In this document: one piece after another, positions 42,416 through 52,868 of the stretch
Numbering within the stretch: position 1 is the stretch's first letter
Layout of the letters: every line of letters begins with the position of its first letter
Assembly: GCA_036365455.1 (NCBI GenBank)
Contig: JAWQUS010000019.1
Coordinates: 12,004,001 to 12,068,000, forward strand
Source of the DNA: Macrosoma leucophasiata
Taxonomy: Eukaryota > Arthropoda > Insecta > Lepidoptera > Hedylidae
Length of the DNA: 64,000 nt
Direction: 5' to 3'
Translations under genes and position numbers: made by a program
The notes under the pieces: model-generated
Seen by the model: only the letters and a program-made list of their open reading frames with translations
Told to the model about the DNA's origin: nothing
Databases searched by the model: none

Positions 42416-42769
42416 CTCAATAGAGCTATGAGGTAACATAAAATATAATTTTTTGAAAACTATAAAGTAGATATTTCTGAAAGTTCCGATACAGTTTTCC
42501 GGTGAATAAACACATTTATTTAGGACGCTGCAAAACATAAAATTGAATTGCAGCTGTAGGTAAATCTTGGAGTTGTTTTCAATTTCAAAGTGAAGTTGTA
42601 GTTCTCAATGGTCTTAACTTGTTTTGTAACATTTTTGCATTCCTCTTTTTATAGTTGTAAACAGTTTTAGTTCGGTAAGTTTTAAGTGATTCGAGAATTC
42701 TTTATAGTGAGCGGGTTTATAGGTGAATTTTAGTCTTCATAGACATACAATGCGAATGTGGATGGTTGC
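42416..42769. other. Unassigned AT-rich stretch
   Basis: Nothing recognised. Confidence 0.3.
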
Positions 42770-42978
42770 AGAGGCCCAGGATGACCAAGACTAACCTACC
42801 ATGACCGAATAGGTCGAGTGCTGTCTGATGGTGGGGTCAAAAGTCTTAGGCATCGGCGTGCATGTATGAAGAGAATGATGAAGGTAGATGAGGCACAGGA
42901 GGTGTGTCACGACCAGGATATCTGGCGCTTCACACTATCTGCCTTCCCTGTTAGGGACCTGGCGTGAAGATACATCTT
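42770..42978 (+). repeat. Family E repeat, longest copy
   Basis: 'gcagaggcccaggatgacc', 'cgaataggtcgagtgctgtc', 'ggatatctggcgcttcacac' and the end 'gttagggacctggcg'. Confidence 0.7.
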
Positions 42979-44522
42979 AACTCCAGCCAAAGGGCATGCA
43001 ATGCGTGGACAAAAGCCTTCTCAAAAGATTCCGTAACAAGTGAAAAAATGTTAATATACGTTGCAAGAATTCTTAAACGGTAGTCTAAAAAATATTTAAA
43101 TGTTGAACTGTAGATATTAATTAATATAGAAATAAGATTTTGCTATTGTAATTGTGTTTTTACTACCTACCCAAAATTGCAGTGCCCTTGCAGGGTTCAT
43201 GTTTGAGACTATGTATTGAAAGCCGTCTGGTAACCGGGCTCGCAGAATATTTATGAATTACTTGAACCCAGTTTTGTTGTTAGCTGTTTATTTGGTACAC
43301 TGATATTTATTTATTATTGTTATTTAATCTGTATGTTTTTAAATTGTAACTTACAAATTATTATTACATGTTTTTTACCAATGTGATCCAGTACCAAACT
43401 GTCAAGAAAACAGGGTCGTGAATATGAAATGGGTTCGAGTGGTGACGATTACTGCTCCTTTTTTTTAATTTAATTTATACTTTACTTAATAACCTGTCCC
43501 CGGGCATGGTAATGCGGTTGATTTCGCGGGTGCGATACGGGACTTCGAAAGCGACCCCCCCTACGTAACCCTTATCCTTTCTACAAATCCTTAAGATGGT
43601 ACCTTAGTAGACAGCTTACGGAGGGGTCCAGTATTATCTACTCCACTAGGCTTCAGGGTAACCGGTCACACCCCGCACCCAGAGGTCAGTCAGAATCCTC
43701 CTAATTTAAGCATGGCTTAAATCTACGGTATCTAACACTATAATTGGGGAAGGAAAAAATATTCCAATAATGATCCGTACCTAAAATGTAAGGTAAGAAT
43801 TCCCCATGTTAAATATACCCTATGCTAAATTATGAAACCTAACCAAAAGGAATAAAAAATGTAGGAAATATTTAAAGAAATAAAAAATAATTTAGATAAA
43901 TAAAACCCGCATCTGAAACAAAATCACATTGGTTACAATCTGCATTATCTCTGTTCGGTTCATGAAGAATCTAGTACCGAACTCAACATGAATCAAACAG
44001 CCTCCCTATACAAAACTTGTGGAAGTGGAAATAATTACTTACGAGGACTTTTCGCTAATATCTCATAACAGAATAAAGCCTCTGCATCCCAACTCCTCCC
44101 GAGATCAGGGAAACTGGCTGCAACAAACAACTCAACATGAAATCATCACGCCATTTCTCAAATCGACATGTATGAACGAGAAAATATCCAAAGATTCTTG
44201 AAGATCTTACCTCAATTGATGATAAAAAACCTATTTAATAGGCATTTAGGCCATGATGGATAAAATATTTAAGGCTTTTCGCCTCTTCATTATTTCGAGC
44301 TCGTCGCCACTATCGGCTCCGGCCGAGAAAAAACAAATGACAGATGTCACAGATGACGTCTTAATAACCTCTCAGACCCTCCTCCTCACCGGCCACGGAT
44401 CCACCGTCAGCAACAATGCTAATGAAATTCACCAAATAATATTTTAATTATGTTTTCCGGTTATATTTCATTAATATTTTTAATATTTAATTTGTAATTA
44501 TTTAAATTTTGTTTTTATACAA
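42979..44522. other. Unassigned 1.5-kb stretch
   Basis: 'ttgttagctgtttatttgg' onward (43270-43400) looks like a LINE 3'UTR. 43480-43760 is a GC-richer block ('atttcgcgggtgcgatacgg', 'ggtcacaccccgcacccag'). 44290-44420 has a CRE-like tgacgtc. No frame over 65 residues and no domain recognised. Confidence 0.3.
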
Positions 44523-45897
44523 TTTTTTTTTTTTTTTTTTTTATGTCTGAAGATTGACAGACAAGCAAACGGGCCACCTGATGGAAAGTGGTCACCGTCG
44601 CCTATGAACATTTGCAACACCAGGGGAGTTGCCAACGCGCTGCCAGCCCTGAAGGACTCTTTTGACGCCATTTTTGAAGAACCCCATATTGTAGCACCTA
44701 GGGAACACCTCAGAGGGAAGTTCGTTCCACAATTTACACGTTCTGGGCAGGAACGAACGTGAAAACCGCACCGTTGAGCACTGCCAGGTGTCCAGTCGGT
44801 GTGGGTGGAACTTCTCTCTTCGGCGGGTAGTACGGTGTAGGAAAAGAGACGGTGGCACCATGTCAAACAGTTCCGCAGAGCACTCACCATTGTAGAGACG
44901 GTACAACACGCATAGACTCCCAATGTCTCTGCGCAGGCTCAGATGTTCGAGCCTGTCGGTAAGTCCTGGATCGTTAACAATACGAACGGCGCGTTTTTGT
45001 AGGGAGTCAAGTGGACCAAGCTGGTATTTGGGGGCTCCCGCCCACAAATGAGAGCAGTATTCCAGATGGGGCCGCACTTGGGCCTTATAAAGCTGTAGTA
45101 GCTGCCCCGATGTGAAATACTGCCTCGCTTTGTTAAGCACCCCCAACTTTTTGGATGCCAACTTGGTCTTACACTCAATGTGACTCCCGAATTGCACTTC
45201 GTTCGATATGTCAACGCCCAGGATACCGATACTCTTATCAACGGCGAGCGGAATGCCCTGGAACTGTGGTGCTACAATGAATGGGGTTTTTTTTGCGGTG
45301 AACGCGCAGACTTGTGTCTTCGAGGGGTTAAACTGTACTAAATTAAGTCGACCCCAATCCGAGACCCGCTCCAGAGAGTGCTCGATTTCAGACACAAGTC
45401 TAGTCCTGCTTTCCTCGATAAGTGTCCGAGAGGCATTTGCACGGCTAGTGTAGTGTGCATCTCCCGTACTATCATCAGCATAGCAATGAAAATTGGAGTT
45501 TTGCTCCAATATTTCATTGATATGCAGAAGAAAAAGCGTGGGAGATAACACAGAGCCTTGCGGCACACCAGCGTTGATAGGTAGTCTGTCTGAGCGCTGA
45601 CCGTCAACTAAGACTTGTATATAACGCTCAGACAGAAAGCTGGCTGTCCAGTTGCATAGCCTCTCGGAAAGACCGTAGGATGGAAGTTTCGCGAGGAGTG
45701 CCCTGTGCCAGACCCGGTCAAAGGCCTTAGCAATGTCCAGGCTTACAGCCAATGCCTCCGCACTCTTGTCCAAGGCGTGGGACCAATGGTGCGTGAGATA
45801 TACTAGAAGATCACCAGCAGATCTGCCATGACGAAATCCATATTGGCGGTCACTGATCAGCTGATGATCCTCTAGATACTGCAGCAGTTGAGTATTA
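44523..45897 (-). mobile_element. CR1-like LINE, 5'-truncated, poly(A)-tailed
   Basis: Minus strand: RT frame from 45897, stop at 44592, a short 3'UTR ('ggtggcccgtttgcttgtctg') and a poly(A) of about 20 (44523-44542). Other pieces of the family: 21158-21668 and 21785-21925. Confidence 0.85.
44592..45897 (-). CDS. CR1-like reverse transcriptase, truncated
   Basis: The frame is open from the truncation point ('LLQYLEDHQLISDRQYGFRH', complement of about 45840-45897) through Met 45773 to the stop. Counting from that Met: 'DIAKAFDRVWH' at 13-23 (first catalytic Asp), GVPQGSVLSPTLFLLHIN at 69-86, CYADD at 97-101, then 'NPSKTQVCAFTAKK' and the tail region ending 'GNSPGVANVHRRR'. All three RT Asp motifs are present without stops. 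The endonuclease and ORF1 are missing. Assignment to CR1 rather than Jockey is from the look of the LLHIN...YADDSTGD motif. Confidence 0.82.
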
Positions 45898-46115
45898 CAA
45901 ATTAAAACTTTTAATAAATTATGTAATCCAAATATGCGTGGTTTTGGAATACATTGATAATATTGTCTTAGTACGGCTGTGATGAACTAGATGGCGTTAT
46001 GGCCATTTTCAGACCAGATTATAAAAAATACAACGTTACAGTATTTATAACTAACATCCTTGTGAAACAACATGAGAGCAATAAACATTTGATTTGATTT
46101 GATTTGATGTCATTA
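45898..46115 (+). mobile_element. Probable LINE 3' end with (TTTGA)n tail
   Basis: 'aacaacatgagagcaataaac' then 'atttgatttgatttgatttg' (46088-46107) has the form of a non-LTR tail. Body not assigned. Confidence 0.45.
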
Positions 46116-46399
46116 ATACATCCCTGGCTAGCTCGAATACGTTACATAGCTCAACGCTATCAACGGTTGTCGTTTCCATTGGAAGTTCATGAATATGGCC
46201 CACGACTATGTACTGCTCGCTTATCTATCCTTAGATTGCAGTGGGACGTGCCTCCGTACGCCGTGCCACGCCACGCTTTATATTATTCGTGGGGTCTTCG
46301 TGTAAAAGTGGAAACATTGACCCACGTTGTCAAACAAATTAATACACGTAGCTATAATGCGCCGCGTGTCCGTGCGCAGCATGCGTCGTGATGGGTCCG

Positions 46400-46540
46400 C
46401 GCCCTTGTCGCCCAGTGCAATAACTCTGGAAGATAAGGTGTAGGTACTATCTAGCATCGCAAAATTCCATTGTGATGCAAATTCTGTTAGCATTTTCCGA
46501 GCAATACGGCACGTTACAGTAGTTCAAGGGATCTATTGTG
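46400..46540 (+). repeat. Segmental duplication, copy 1 (split)
   Basis: 'gtcgcccagtgcaataactc', 'gatgcaaattctgttagcat', 'gagcaatacggcacgtta' match 47690-47810. Copy 1 continues after the LINE insertion at 47005-47135. Confidence 0.7.
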
Positions 46541-47004
46541 ATATTTATTTATTTATTTATTTAATTATTTAAGCTTTAATGCACAATGTAAGCACATAAG
46601 GCGGACTTAATGCCGTAAGGCATTCTCTACCAGTCGACCTTAGGGTAGTGAGACAAGATGATGAGAGTGCAAATAAAAAAAACCTTGGAGAGAAAGTATT
46701 TAAAATAGAAAGATAACTACCTTAAATTAGATGTAATAATTATATTTATATAATATAAATAAAATACTATATTATCATGTAACAATAATAATAAATAATG
46801 TATAATAAATTTTAATAAATCTGTGCATATATAAATATATATATAATAAATAAATATAAATATATAATACCATAACTAACAATAAAATTAAAACAAAACG
46901 CAAATAAGTATGAGACGATGAAGAGCCAACATTAAGAAAATGATTGCTATCATGTTTATGCAAATAAATATTATCTTATCTTAAATATTATCTTATCTTA
47001 TCTT
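46541..47004 (-). mobile_element. Daphne-like LINE 3' end inserted in the duplication
   Basis: Minus strand: 'ggtcgactggtagagaatgc', 'cattaagtccgccttatgtg' and the AATA-type tail match the end of the LINE at 27438-29555. Flanked by atctattgtg at 46531-46540 and 47005-47014, a 10-bp target duplication. A TTATC run lies at the 5' side. Confidence 0.8.
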
Positions 47005-47140
47005 ATCTATTGTGTTGCTTTGATAATTGCTTATGTTATTATGTATAGTGGCAATCTTGTTAGACTTATATTAATATAGCTCACACATTGATGGAAAGAG
47101 ATAGCTGCAATTCTGTAGCCTATATACACATATATATCTA
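47005..47140 (+). repeat. Segmental duplication, copy 1, right part
   Basis: 'tgtgttgctttgataattgc', 'tcacacattgatggaaagag' and 'gctgcaattctgtagcct' match 47810-47890. Confidence 0.65.
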
Positions 47141-47144
47141 TACT

Positions 47145-47332
47145 AGCTGTTGCCCGCGGATTCGCCCACGTAAATGTCGTTTAAAAAGTAGCCTATGTTC
47201 TTTCTCAAAGTCAACAATCTCTGTACCAAATTTCATTAAACTCGATTCAGTCGTTTGGACTTAAAAAGGTTACAGACAGACAGATACACAGACAGAGTTA
47301 CTTTCGCATTTATAATATTAGTAGGGATAGGT
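47145..47332 (+). repeat. 'gttgcccgcggattcgcc' repeat
   Basis: Relative of family F with a different 3' half: 'gtagcctatgttctttctc', 'aatttcattaaactcgattc', (CAGA)n and the end 'tttcgcatttataatattag'. This is the common full form of the lepidopteran retroelement tail. Confidence 0.65.
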
Positions 47333-47404
47333 TTGATAATGCGCAAGTGTTTATGCCTTAGACACTGAAATTTAAACAAAAATATGTTGTTTTTGACGAA
47401 GGCT

Positions 47405-47645
47405 TACTGGTAGAGTTCCAGTGTGAGAACCCAAGGGTGTAGGCACCACCGCATCACCTAATCTATCTGTCGTTCAAATGATAGTGATCAGCGCTATTGT
47501 GTTCCAGTTAGTTGCTAAAGTATAGCCCTGTAATGACTATCACAGAGACAACAACTAAGGGACATTGGATCAGCATTTTGACCTCTTGATTTTGTGTAGG
47601 ATGCAGTAATCACTTAACATCCATGTGAACTGCATTTCTTACAAG
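47405..47645 (+). mobile_element. Family A, old copy
   Basis: 'actggtagagttccagtgtg' through 'tgaactgcatttcttac', with several small deletions. Confidence 0.65.
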
Positions 47646-47659
47646 ATGCTAGACGTATC

Positions 47660-47892
47660 CTATAGAAGTCCGCCGTGTTTTGTCGTCCAGTGCAATTATA
47701 TCTGGCAGACAAGGACTGAGCATCGCACAATTCTATTGAGATGCAAATTCTGTTAGCACTTTGCGAGCAATACGGCACGTTAGAGCAGTTCAAGGTATCT
47801 ATTTTGTTGCTTGATCACTGCTTTTGTAATCATAGTGTCTTGTATGTAGTTAACACATTGATAGAGAGAGAAAACTGCAGCCTATAGACATC
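47660..47892 (+). repeat. Segmental duplication, copy 2 (uninterrupted)
   Basis: Partner of 46400-46540 plus 47005-47140. It shows the sequence without the LINE insertion. Confidence 0.7.
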
Positions 47893-47949
47893 TATTTAAA
47901 TATTGCAGGTCAAAGTGGGGACAGATGTGTTGCTGTCCCCGAGACCTAA

Positions 47950-48184
47950 ATTATCTTTTTTATTTTATGTTATGGGAGTGGCAAACAAGCATGCAGTCCA
48001 CATTGATGTTAAGTGACGACTGCAGCCTATACACACCCACACAAAGATCCAGGTCAAAATGCAAATGCGTTACCACTCCTGAGGCCTAAGGTGTTAAGCC
48101 TCTGTGCCGGATATTACAGGGCCGTACATTACCATCTGACCGGAACACGATAGTGCTGAACACTGCCATTTAGCGGCAAAAATA
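47950..48184 (-). mobile_element. Family A, nearly full length, inverted
   Basis: 'ttatgttatgggagtggcaaac' to 'ctgccatttagcggcaa'; the terminal 5' 60 bases are absent. Confidence 0.78.
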
Positions 48185-48369
48185 TCTTGCCTTTGTTTTC
48201 TTTTACACACTTGAACTATCTCATTCGTTTATAATAGAACATCCCATATACTCTGGTCCAGGTAGCAAAATAATGAAAGTAGCAAACTAGCTTGCAGTAT
48301 ACATTTTATCACATATAATTATATAAGATAATATGAATAACCATATACCCGTTTAAAATATCACTTCAC

Positions 48370-48566
48370 TAGCGGCCCGCCCCGGCTTCGCGTGGTTGCA
48401 ATGTTACCTACCCTTATTCATCTTAACAATGTTATATAGCCTAAAACCTTCCTTGATAAATGGGCTATCTAACACTGAAAGAATTTTTCAAAACGGATTT
48501 GAAGTTCCTGAGATTAGCGCGTTCAAGAAAACAAACATAAAAACAAACTCTTCAGCTTAATAATTT
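48370..48566 (+). repeat. Family K repeat, short copy
   Basis: 'agcggcccgccccggcttcgc' head, 'atgttatatagcctaaaacc', ending with 'aaaacggatttgaagttcc' and 'agcttaataattttagta'. Confidence 0.65.
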
Positions 48567-48574
48567 TAGTAAGC

Positions 48575-48614
48575 GTACGTAACTTCATGCCTTTACAGGC
48601 ATGAAGTTACGTAC
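48575..48614. repeat. Perfect hairpin, 18-bp arms, 4-nt loop
   Basis: 48575-48592 pairs with 48597-48614 around 'ttac'. It consists of an inverted copy of the family B 3' end. Confidence 0.9.
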
Positions 48615-48937
48615 TTGCCTATCCCTTCGGGGATTACTCCCCGAAGGGATAGGCAGAGGTAAATGCATGCATTCAAGCATACATGCAAACACCCACGATT
48701 CGACGGTTACGGTTTTGACCCATGTAACAGGTGGCGAGCCTGTTGACATCTCCGGGCACATTACCAAACTTCGAGGTACATACTGGGAAATTTCCAGAAA
48801 ATGGAAAAATCCCAATATAACCAGAGATAAAGGACTTTACACTATTATCTCTGATAACCCCCTACCCGGGAATCGAACCCAGGACCTCAGCGTAGTAGTA
48901 GTGGCCTGCTACCACTAGGCTACCGAGGCAGTTGTAA
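48597..48937 (-). mobile_element. Family B tRNA-derived SINE with doubly folded 3' end
   Basis: Normal head at the right ('gggaatcgaacccaggacctc' is the B-box side; 'ggctaccgaggcagtt' the end). The 3' end at the left is disrupted by the two hairpins. Confidence 0.8.
48617..48654. repeat. Perfect hairpin, 17-bp arms, 4-nt loop
   Basis: 48617-48633 pairs with 48638-48654, again around 'ttac', and lies 2 bp after the previous hairpin in the same SINE tail. Confidence 0.9.
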
Positions 48938-49276
48938 TATTAGTATAAGTAATAATAATAATAATAATAGTACACTTTATTGCACACCAAAAGTACATCG
49001 GTTAAGAATACATTTTGACATATGTGACAATGGGCGGCCTTATCGCTAGAAGAGCGATTTCTTCCAGGCAACCCAACAATCAAAAGAAATACAGAAAAAA
49101 AAATGCAGTAGGGTGCGCGACACTAAAAAGGTATTCACTAGGTACTAACTAAACTAAACTAGTAACACATAACAATATGACAATAAATTAAAGAAGCAAG
49201 GGACAGTGAACAGACGAACGAAGGAGAAAGGAACAAAGTAACAGACACAAGGAATTTAAAGAAAAGAGGAAAGGAA

Positions 49277-49316
49277 ATCGTTTAAATACCAAGCTTTAAC
49301 TTGGTATTTAAACGAT
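49277..49316. repeat. Perfect hairpin, 17-bp arms, 6-nt loop
   Basis: 49277-49293 pairs with 49300-49316. Confidence 0.9.
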
Positions 49317-49354
49317 GCAATACTCTGAGCTTGTTTAATGGTGTAGGGCAAGGA

Positions 49355-49388
49355 GTTCCATAAACGTACGGCCGTACGTTTATGGAAC
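49355..49388. repeat. Perfect 34-bp palindrome
   Basis: 17-bp arms with no spacer, centred between 49371 and 49372. Confidence 0.95.
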
Positions 49389-49456
49389 TATCCTTGTACT
49401 TATTACTTATCTATACTTACGTACGTAAGTATAGATAAGTAATAAGTACAAGGATA
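49389..49456. repeat. Perfect 68-bp palindrome
   Basis: 34-bp arms with no spacer, starting immediately after the preceding palindrome. Confidence 0.95.
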
Positions 49457-49480
49457 TTTTCGAGTCCCTTTATCTACCCC

Positions 49481-50039
49481 ACATAGAAGCGGAACTAAAT
49501 AAATCTAGTTTGTTAGTGAAACTGTAAAAAACTGTGACAACCATAATCGATCTTCTTCTTGGCCAGTGTCCACGACAGTTAGGGAGACCCACTTAACTGA
49601 ATTAACCGTCGGACTTGATTTGAATCGGTTCCAAGTGACAAACAGGATTGTTATCTGGAACCTAGATAGGTATCGTTCCGTGTAATGCCTGACACGTTTG
49701 TGAAGGCTGTTAGAGATTTAACATAGTAACTGAGGGGAAAAATTTATACGACAATTATTTAAAAAGGTTTTCATTGTTTATGGTGTTTTTTTGTACATGT
49801 TAAATACTTTGAAAAGGTATGTAATTAGAAGAAGAAGATAGAACATTCATTTGTATCAATGTGACAAATCAAGTAAGAAGAGAAAAATATGTGACAACAA
49901 GTAAAACTACACTAATGCAAATTGGTCCTAACTCAGCATGTGCTGGTTGAAGAGCAACCAGCGCTGGTCTTCCATTAGTACCACCATATTTCGTCATAGA
50001 CGGCTATACATACTTATTTAATAAATAAATAATAATAAC
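49481..50039. other. Unassigned stretch
   Basis: No frame or repeat landmarks recognised. Confidence 0.35.
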
Positions 50040-50315
50040 TTTACTGGTGGTAGAGCTCCAGTGACGGAGCTCGCGGGCGTAGGCACCACCACATTACCTT
50101 ATATACTTGCCGCTAAATGGTAGTGTTCTGCACTATCGTGTTCCGGTAGGGTAATGTACGGCCCTGTAATTACCGGCACAGAGGCATATCACGTTAGGCC
50201 TCAGGAGTGGTAACGCATCTGCATTTTGATCTTGGTCTTTGTGCGGGTGTCTATAGGCTGCAGTCATCACTTAACATTAATTTGAACTGCATGCTTGTTT
50301 CCCACTTCCAAAATT
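50040..50315 (+). mobile_element. Family A, full length
   Basis: 'actggtggtagagctccag' to 'tgcatgcttgtttcccactt', followed by (AAATT)n at 50313-50330. Confidence 0.8.
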
Positions 50316-50329
50316 AAATTAAATTAAAT

Positions 50330-50904
50330 AAATGAACTACAAATTATTATCCGTGTATGTAGTTGCGAATACGTTAACCGGCGACATGCTATCTCCGCCG
50401 GTTTTAGCAACAAGCTACTCTTATTGTCTTTTTATGTATCTAAATTTCTGTGGTTATAAGTCACATGTCATATTGAAACCTGCGAGTTTATCCAATCAGG
50501 TACATAATTGGTAAAATAGTTATCAATTAATCATATCTCACATCCCCAGGCGATATCAATAAATGGAGATTACTGCAAAGAAAATCCGTATAGATTACCA
50601 TTCACGGGACATTCAACTCGCGATATTACCGCTTCTTTAGTACTAATACTAGAGGTCCTATTTTGATAAACAACGTAGTGGATATAGCTTATTGATTGCA
50701 GCATATCTCAGTGAACGAAATAATTCTGCAGTGGGATCCTAACCTGTGACGCGCGCCAATATCGTCGGTAAGGATGAACGGTAATACACTTCGCTTGCCT
50801 GTCGCCACACGTAAGTTAGTCGCAGGGTAAGTAGTGTCGACAATTTATTGATAGTTAACCTATTAAAAAGCCTATAAATCCTGCATCATAAAAACTCATA
50901 ATAA
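50330..50904. other. Unassigned stretch
   Basis: No gene. 'tgaacggtaatacacttcgc' near 50775 has weak similarity to 56425-56445. Nothing firm. Confidence 0.3.
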
Positions 50905-51045
50905 TAATAATAACCGAGACCGACGGCTTAACGTGCCTTCCGAAGCAACCGCGCATTTAATTTTGCCACTAGCGGTCACCCATCCCACTACCCGACTGCG
51001 CCCGTAGTGGTTAACCGAGTAGATCGCCTGCGATCTACACTCACT
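50905..51045 (-). mobile_element. Family D SINE, head region only
   Basis: 'gcggtcacccatcccactac' is the 5S-like block. (ATA)n precedes at 50899-50915. The copy is truncated after 'ctcggt'-like sequence. Confidence 0.65.
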
Positions 51046-51425
51046 ATGGGCCTCATAAGAAGGCTCAAGGTTACTCAGAAAGCAATGGAGAGAGCAATGC
51101 TTGAAGTTTGTCTGCGAGATCGAATCAGAAATGTGGAGATCTGCATGAGAACCAAAGTTACAGACATAGCTCACCGAATAGCGAGACTCAAGAGGCAGTG
51201 GGGCACATAGCTCGACGAACTGACGGCCGTTGGTGCAGAGCAGTTCTCGAGTGGCGACCGCGTACCGGAAAGCGAAGCGTGGGCAGGCCTCCCACAAGAT
51301 GGACCGACGACTTGGTGAAGGTCACGGGCAATCGCTGGCCCAGGACCGTTCGTTGTGGCATTCTTTGGGGGAGGCCTTTGTTCAGAAGTGGTCGTCTTTT
51401 GGCTGAAATGATGATGATGATGATA
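51035..51425 (+). pseudogene. RTE-like LINE 3' end with (GAT)n tail
   Basis: Frame 'RRLKVTQKAMERAMLEVCLR', 'IRNVEICMRTKVTDIAHRIA' then, after a frameshift near 51205, 'HIARRTDGRWCRAVLEWRPR', 'TGKRSVGRPPTRWTDDLVKV'. It ends in (ATG)n at 51409-51424. It is the C-terminal region of RTE-clade proteins and the inverted counterpart of 27233-27400. Confidence 0.78.
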
Positions 51426-51540
51426 CAAACCGATGTCTTCAGCTACAGTTGTACTGTTCCTAAGCGCATATTATGTCTTATTTGTCCCCCCATAACGCCC
51501 TAAGTCGACGATCAGACCTGCAGGTGTTTCCATTAGGTAG
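51426..51540. other. Unassigned
   Basis: Nothing recognised. Confidence 0.3.
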
Positions 51541-51768
51541 CGCAAAGGGCTCTCAGCCTAAATAAATTTACACAACTACCCATAGAGCAACACGGGCCAC
51601 CGCCGCGGCGGACCGGAGGGGAGTAGCCATGTGCAGGCTTACCCCTCTGTCAAAGTACAAGCACAACTGGTAACGCTATGGCTACTCCCCTCCGGTCCGC
51701 CGCGGCTGGTGGCCCGTGTTGCTCTATGGGTAGTTGTGTAAATTTATTTAGGCTGAGAGCCCTTTGCG
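51541..51768. repeat. Foldback: 90/91-bp inverted repeat, 47-bp loop
   Basis: 51541-51630 pairs with 51678-51768 with a single one-base gap. The inner part is very GC-rich ('ccgcggcggaccggagg'). Confidence 0.95.
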
Positions 51769-51895
51769 CTTGCCGATTGCCCGGTGAAATAGACTAGTGC
51801 CGTCTCGATTTATTAAGGCTAAGAGCCCTTCTTTGCAAATTACCCGGTAAAGTATACCTAGTACCGTCTTTAGACTAGCCCCTTATGTAAGTCCA
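51750..51895 (+). repeat. Two degenerate tandem units, about 70 bp each
   Basis: 'aggctgagagccctttgcgc' ... 'gcccggtgaaatagactag' ... 'tgccgtctcg', followed by 'aggctaagagcccttctttgc' ... 'acccggtaaagtatacctag' ... 'taccgtcttt'. The first unit overlaps the right arm of the foldback. Confidence 0.7.
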
Positions 51896-52114
51896 TTAAA
51901 AACCCTTAATTTCCATTAGTTCAATCGTCAAGCTAGTGAGATTTTTTTACTCATTTGTTCTACTGTCAGCAAAAAAAAAACTAAGCCCGAACGAGACAAA
52001 CGAAAAAAAAATCGCGCTACTTCGACGATGTAACTAATAGGAATAAGACTCAAAAACACATCTAGTGTTTTTCTAATAAAATTGCAACTATCGATGGTTC
52101 AAAAACTCGTCAAT
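51896..52114. other. Unassigned
   Basis: Nothing recognised. Confidence 0.3.
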
Positions 52115-52232
52115 AGGCGCGTCCACATAGACCGAGCAGCCTCGCGAGGCATTTGCCGCGCGTGGCAGCTCGCACTGTGTGAACGCACTCGACACTAGAT
52201 GGCTCGGGCGCTCGGTCGCGCGCAATCAGATT
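52115..52232. repeat. GC-rich block with near-palindromic ends
   Basis: 'ggcgcgtccacatagaccgag' and 'cactgtgtgaacgcactcg' recall a common lepidopteran 'gcgtccacacag...ctgtgtgaacgc' non-autonomous element. Boundaries uncertain. Confidence 0.4.
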
Positions 52233-52431
52233 TTAAAAATCTCAATAATAAAAAGGCTCATCAATGATCGTACTACATCGCTATAGTGCATTATTTTTTA
52301 TTTTACAACCGATACGCATCGCCAGTTAGCACAAGACGGTCACCCTATCGAAAGTCAAGCGGAAGCATGCATCGGTACACATACCGGTGGTGTCTTGTCC
52401 CCGTATGGATAATTTGATCAATTGTTTACAT
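52233..52431. other. Unassigned
   Basis: Nothing recognised. Confidence 0.3.
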
Positions 52432-52575
52432 TTTAGGGTTCCGTGCCTCATGAGGTAAAAACGGAACCCTTACAAGATCACTCTTTTGTCTGTCAATCAC
52501 AACTGATTTTCCCCGAAAGTGGTACTGCTACGCTGATTGAATAGAAGCTTGGTGCACACATGTTATTTAATGAGT
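52432..52575 (+). repeat. Family G-type 'agggttccgtgcctc' repeat
   Basis: 'tagggttccgtgcctcatgag', 'aaaacggaacccttacaag'. Short copy. Confidence 0.6.
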
Positions 52576-52721
52576 CTTACATGAACGTGTACAAAACTAA
52601 TTGTAAGTGAATTATAAAAAAGAAGCGACTTTTGGGGGATAAATTGGTGAATTGAATTTAAAAAGAAAGTTTTTCATACTATTGTATTGCGAGACAAGCC
52701 TCACCATGAGGATCTCAAATA

Positions 52722-52868
52722 TTTTTTTTATGTAATGAAGGTGGCAAACCAGCATGCAGTTCACATAGACGACACTCACTCAAAAAATGAGAGGTTAAAA
52801 TGTTGATACGTGGCCACCTCTGAGACTTTAGTTGTTATGTCGCTGTAATACTCATTACGGGGCTAAGA
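52722..52868 (-). mobile_element. Family A, 3' part, inverted
   Basis: 'tttatgtaatgaaggtggc' to 'taatactcattacggggc', missing the middle 30 bases. Confidence 0.65.

Larger units (their letters stand above)
48950..49480 (-). mobile_element. Family J LINE 3' end with RT C-terminal remnant
   Basis: Minus strand: (ATT)n tail at 48950-48967, 'ggttgcctggaagaaatcgc' near 49050-49070, and further upstream 'LWNSLPYTIKQAQSI' (complement of about 49325-49375), the usual end of CR1/Jockey-type RT proteins. Three palindromes disturb this copy. Confidence 0.7.

Noticed and set aside
49355..49456. Transcription terminators
   Set aside because: Perfect palindromes without T-tracts in a eukaryotic LINE remnant; better explained as inverted duplications.
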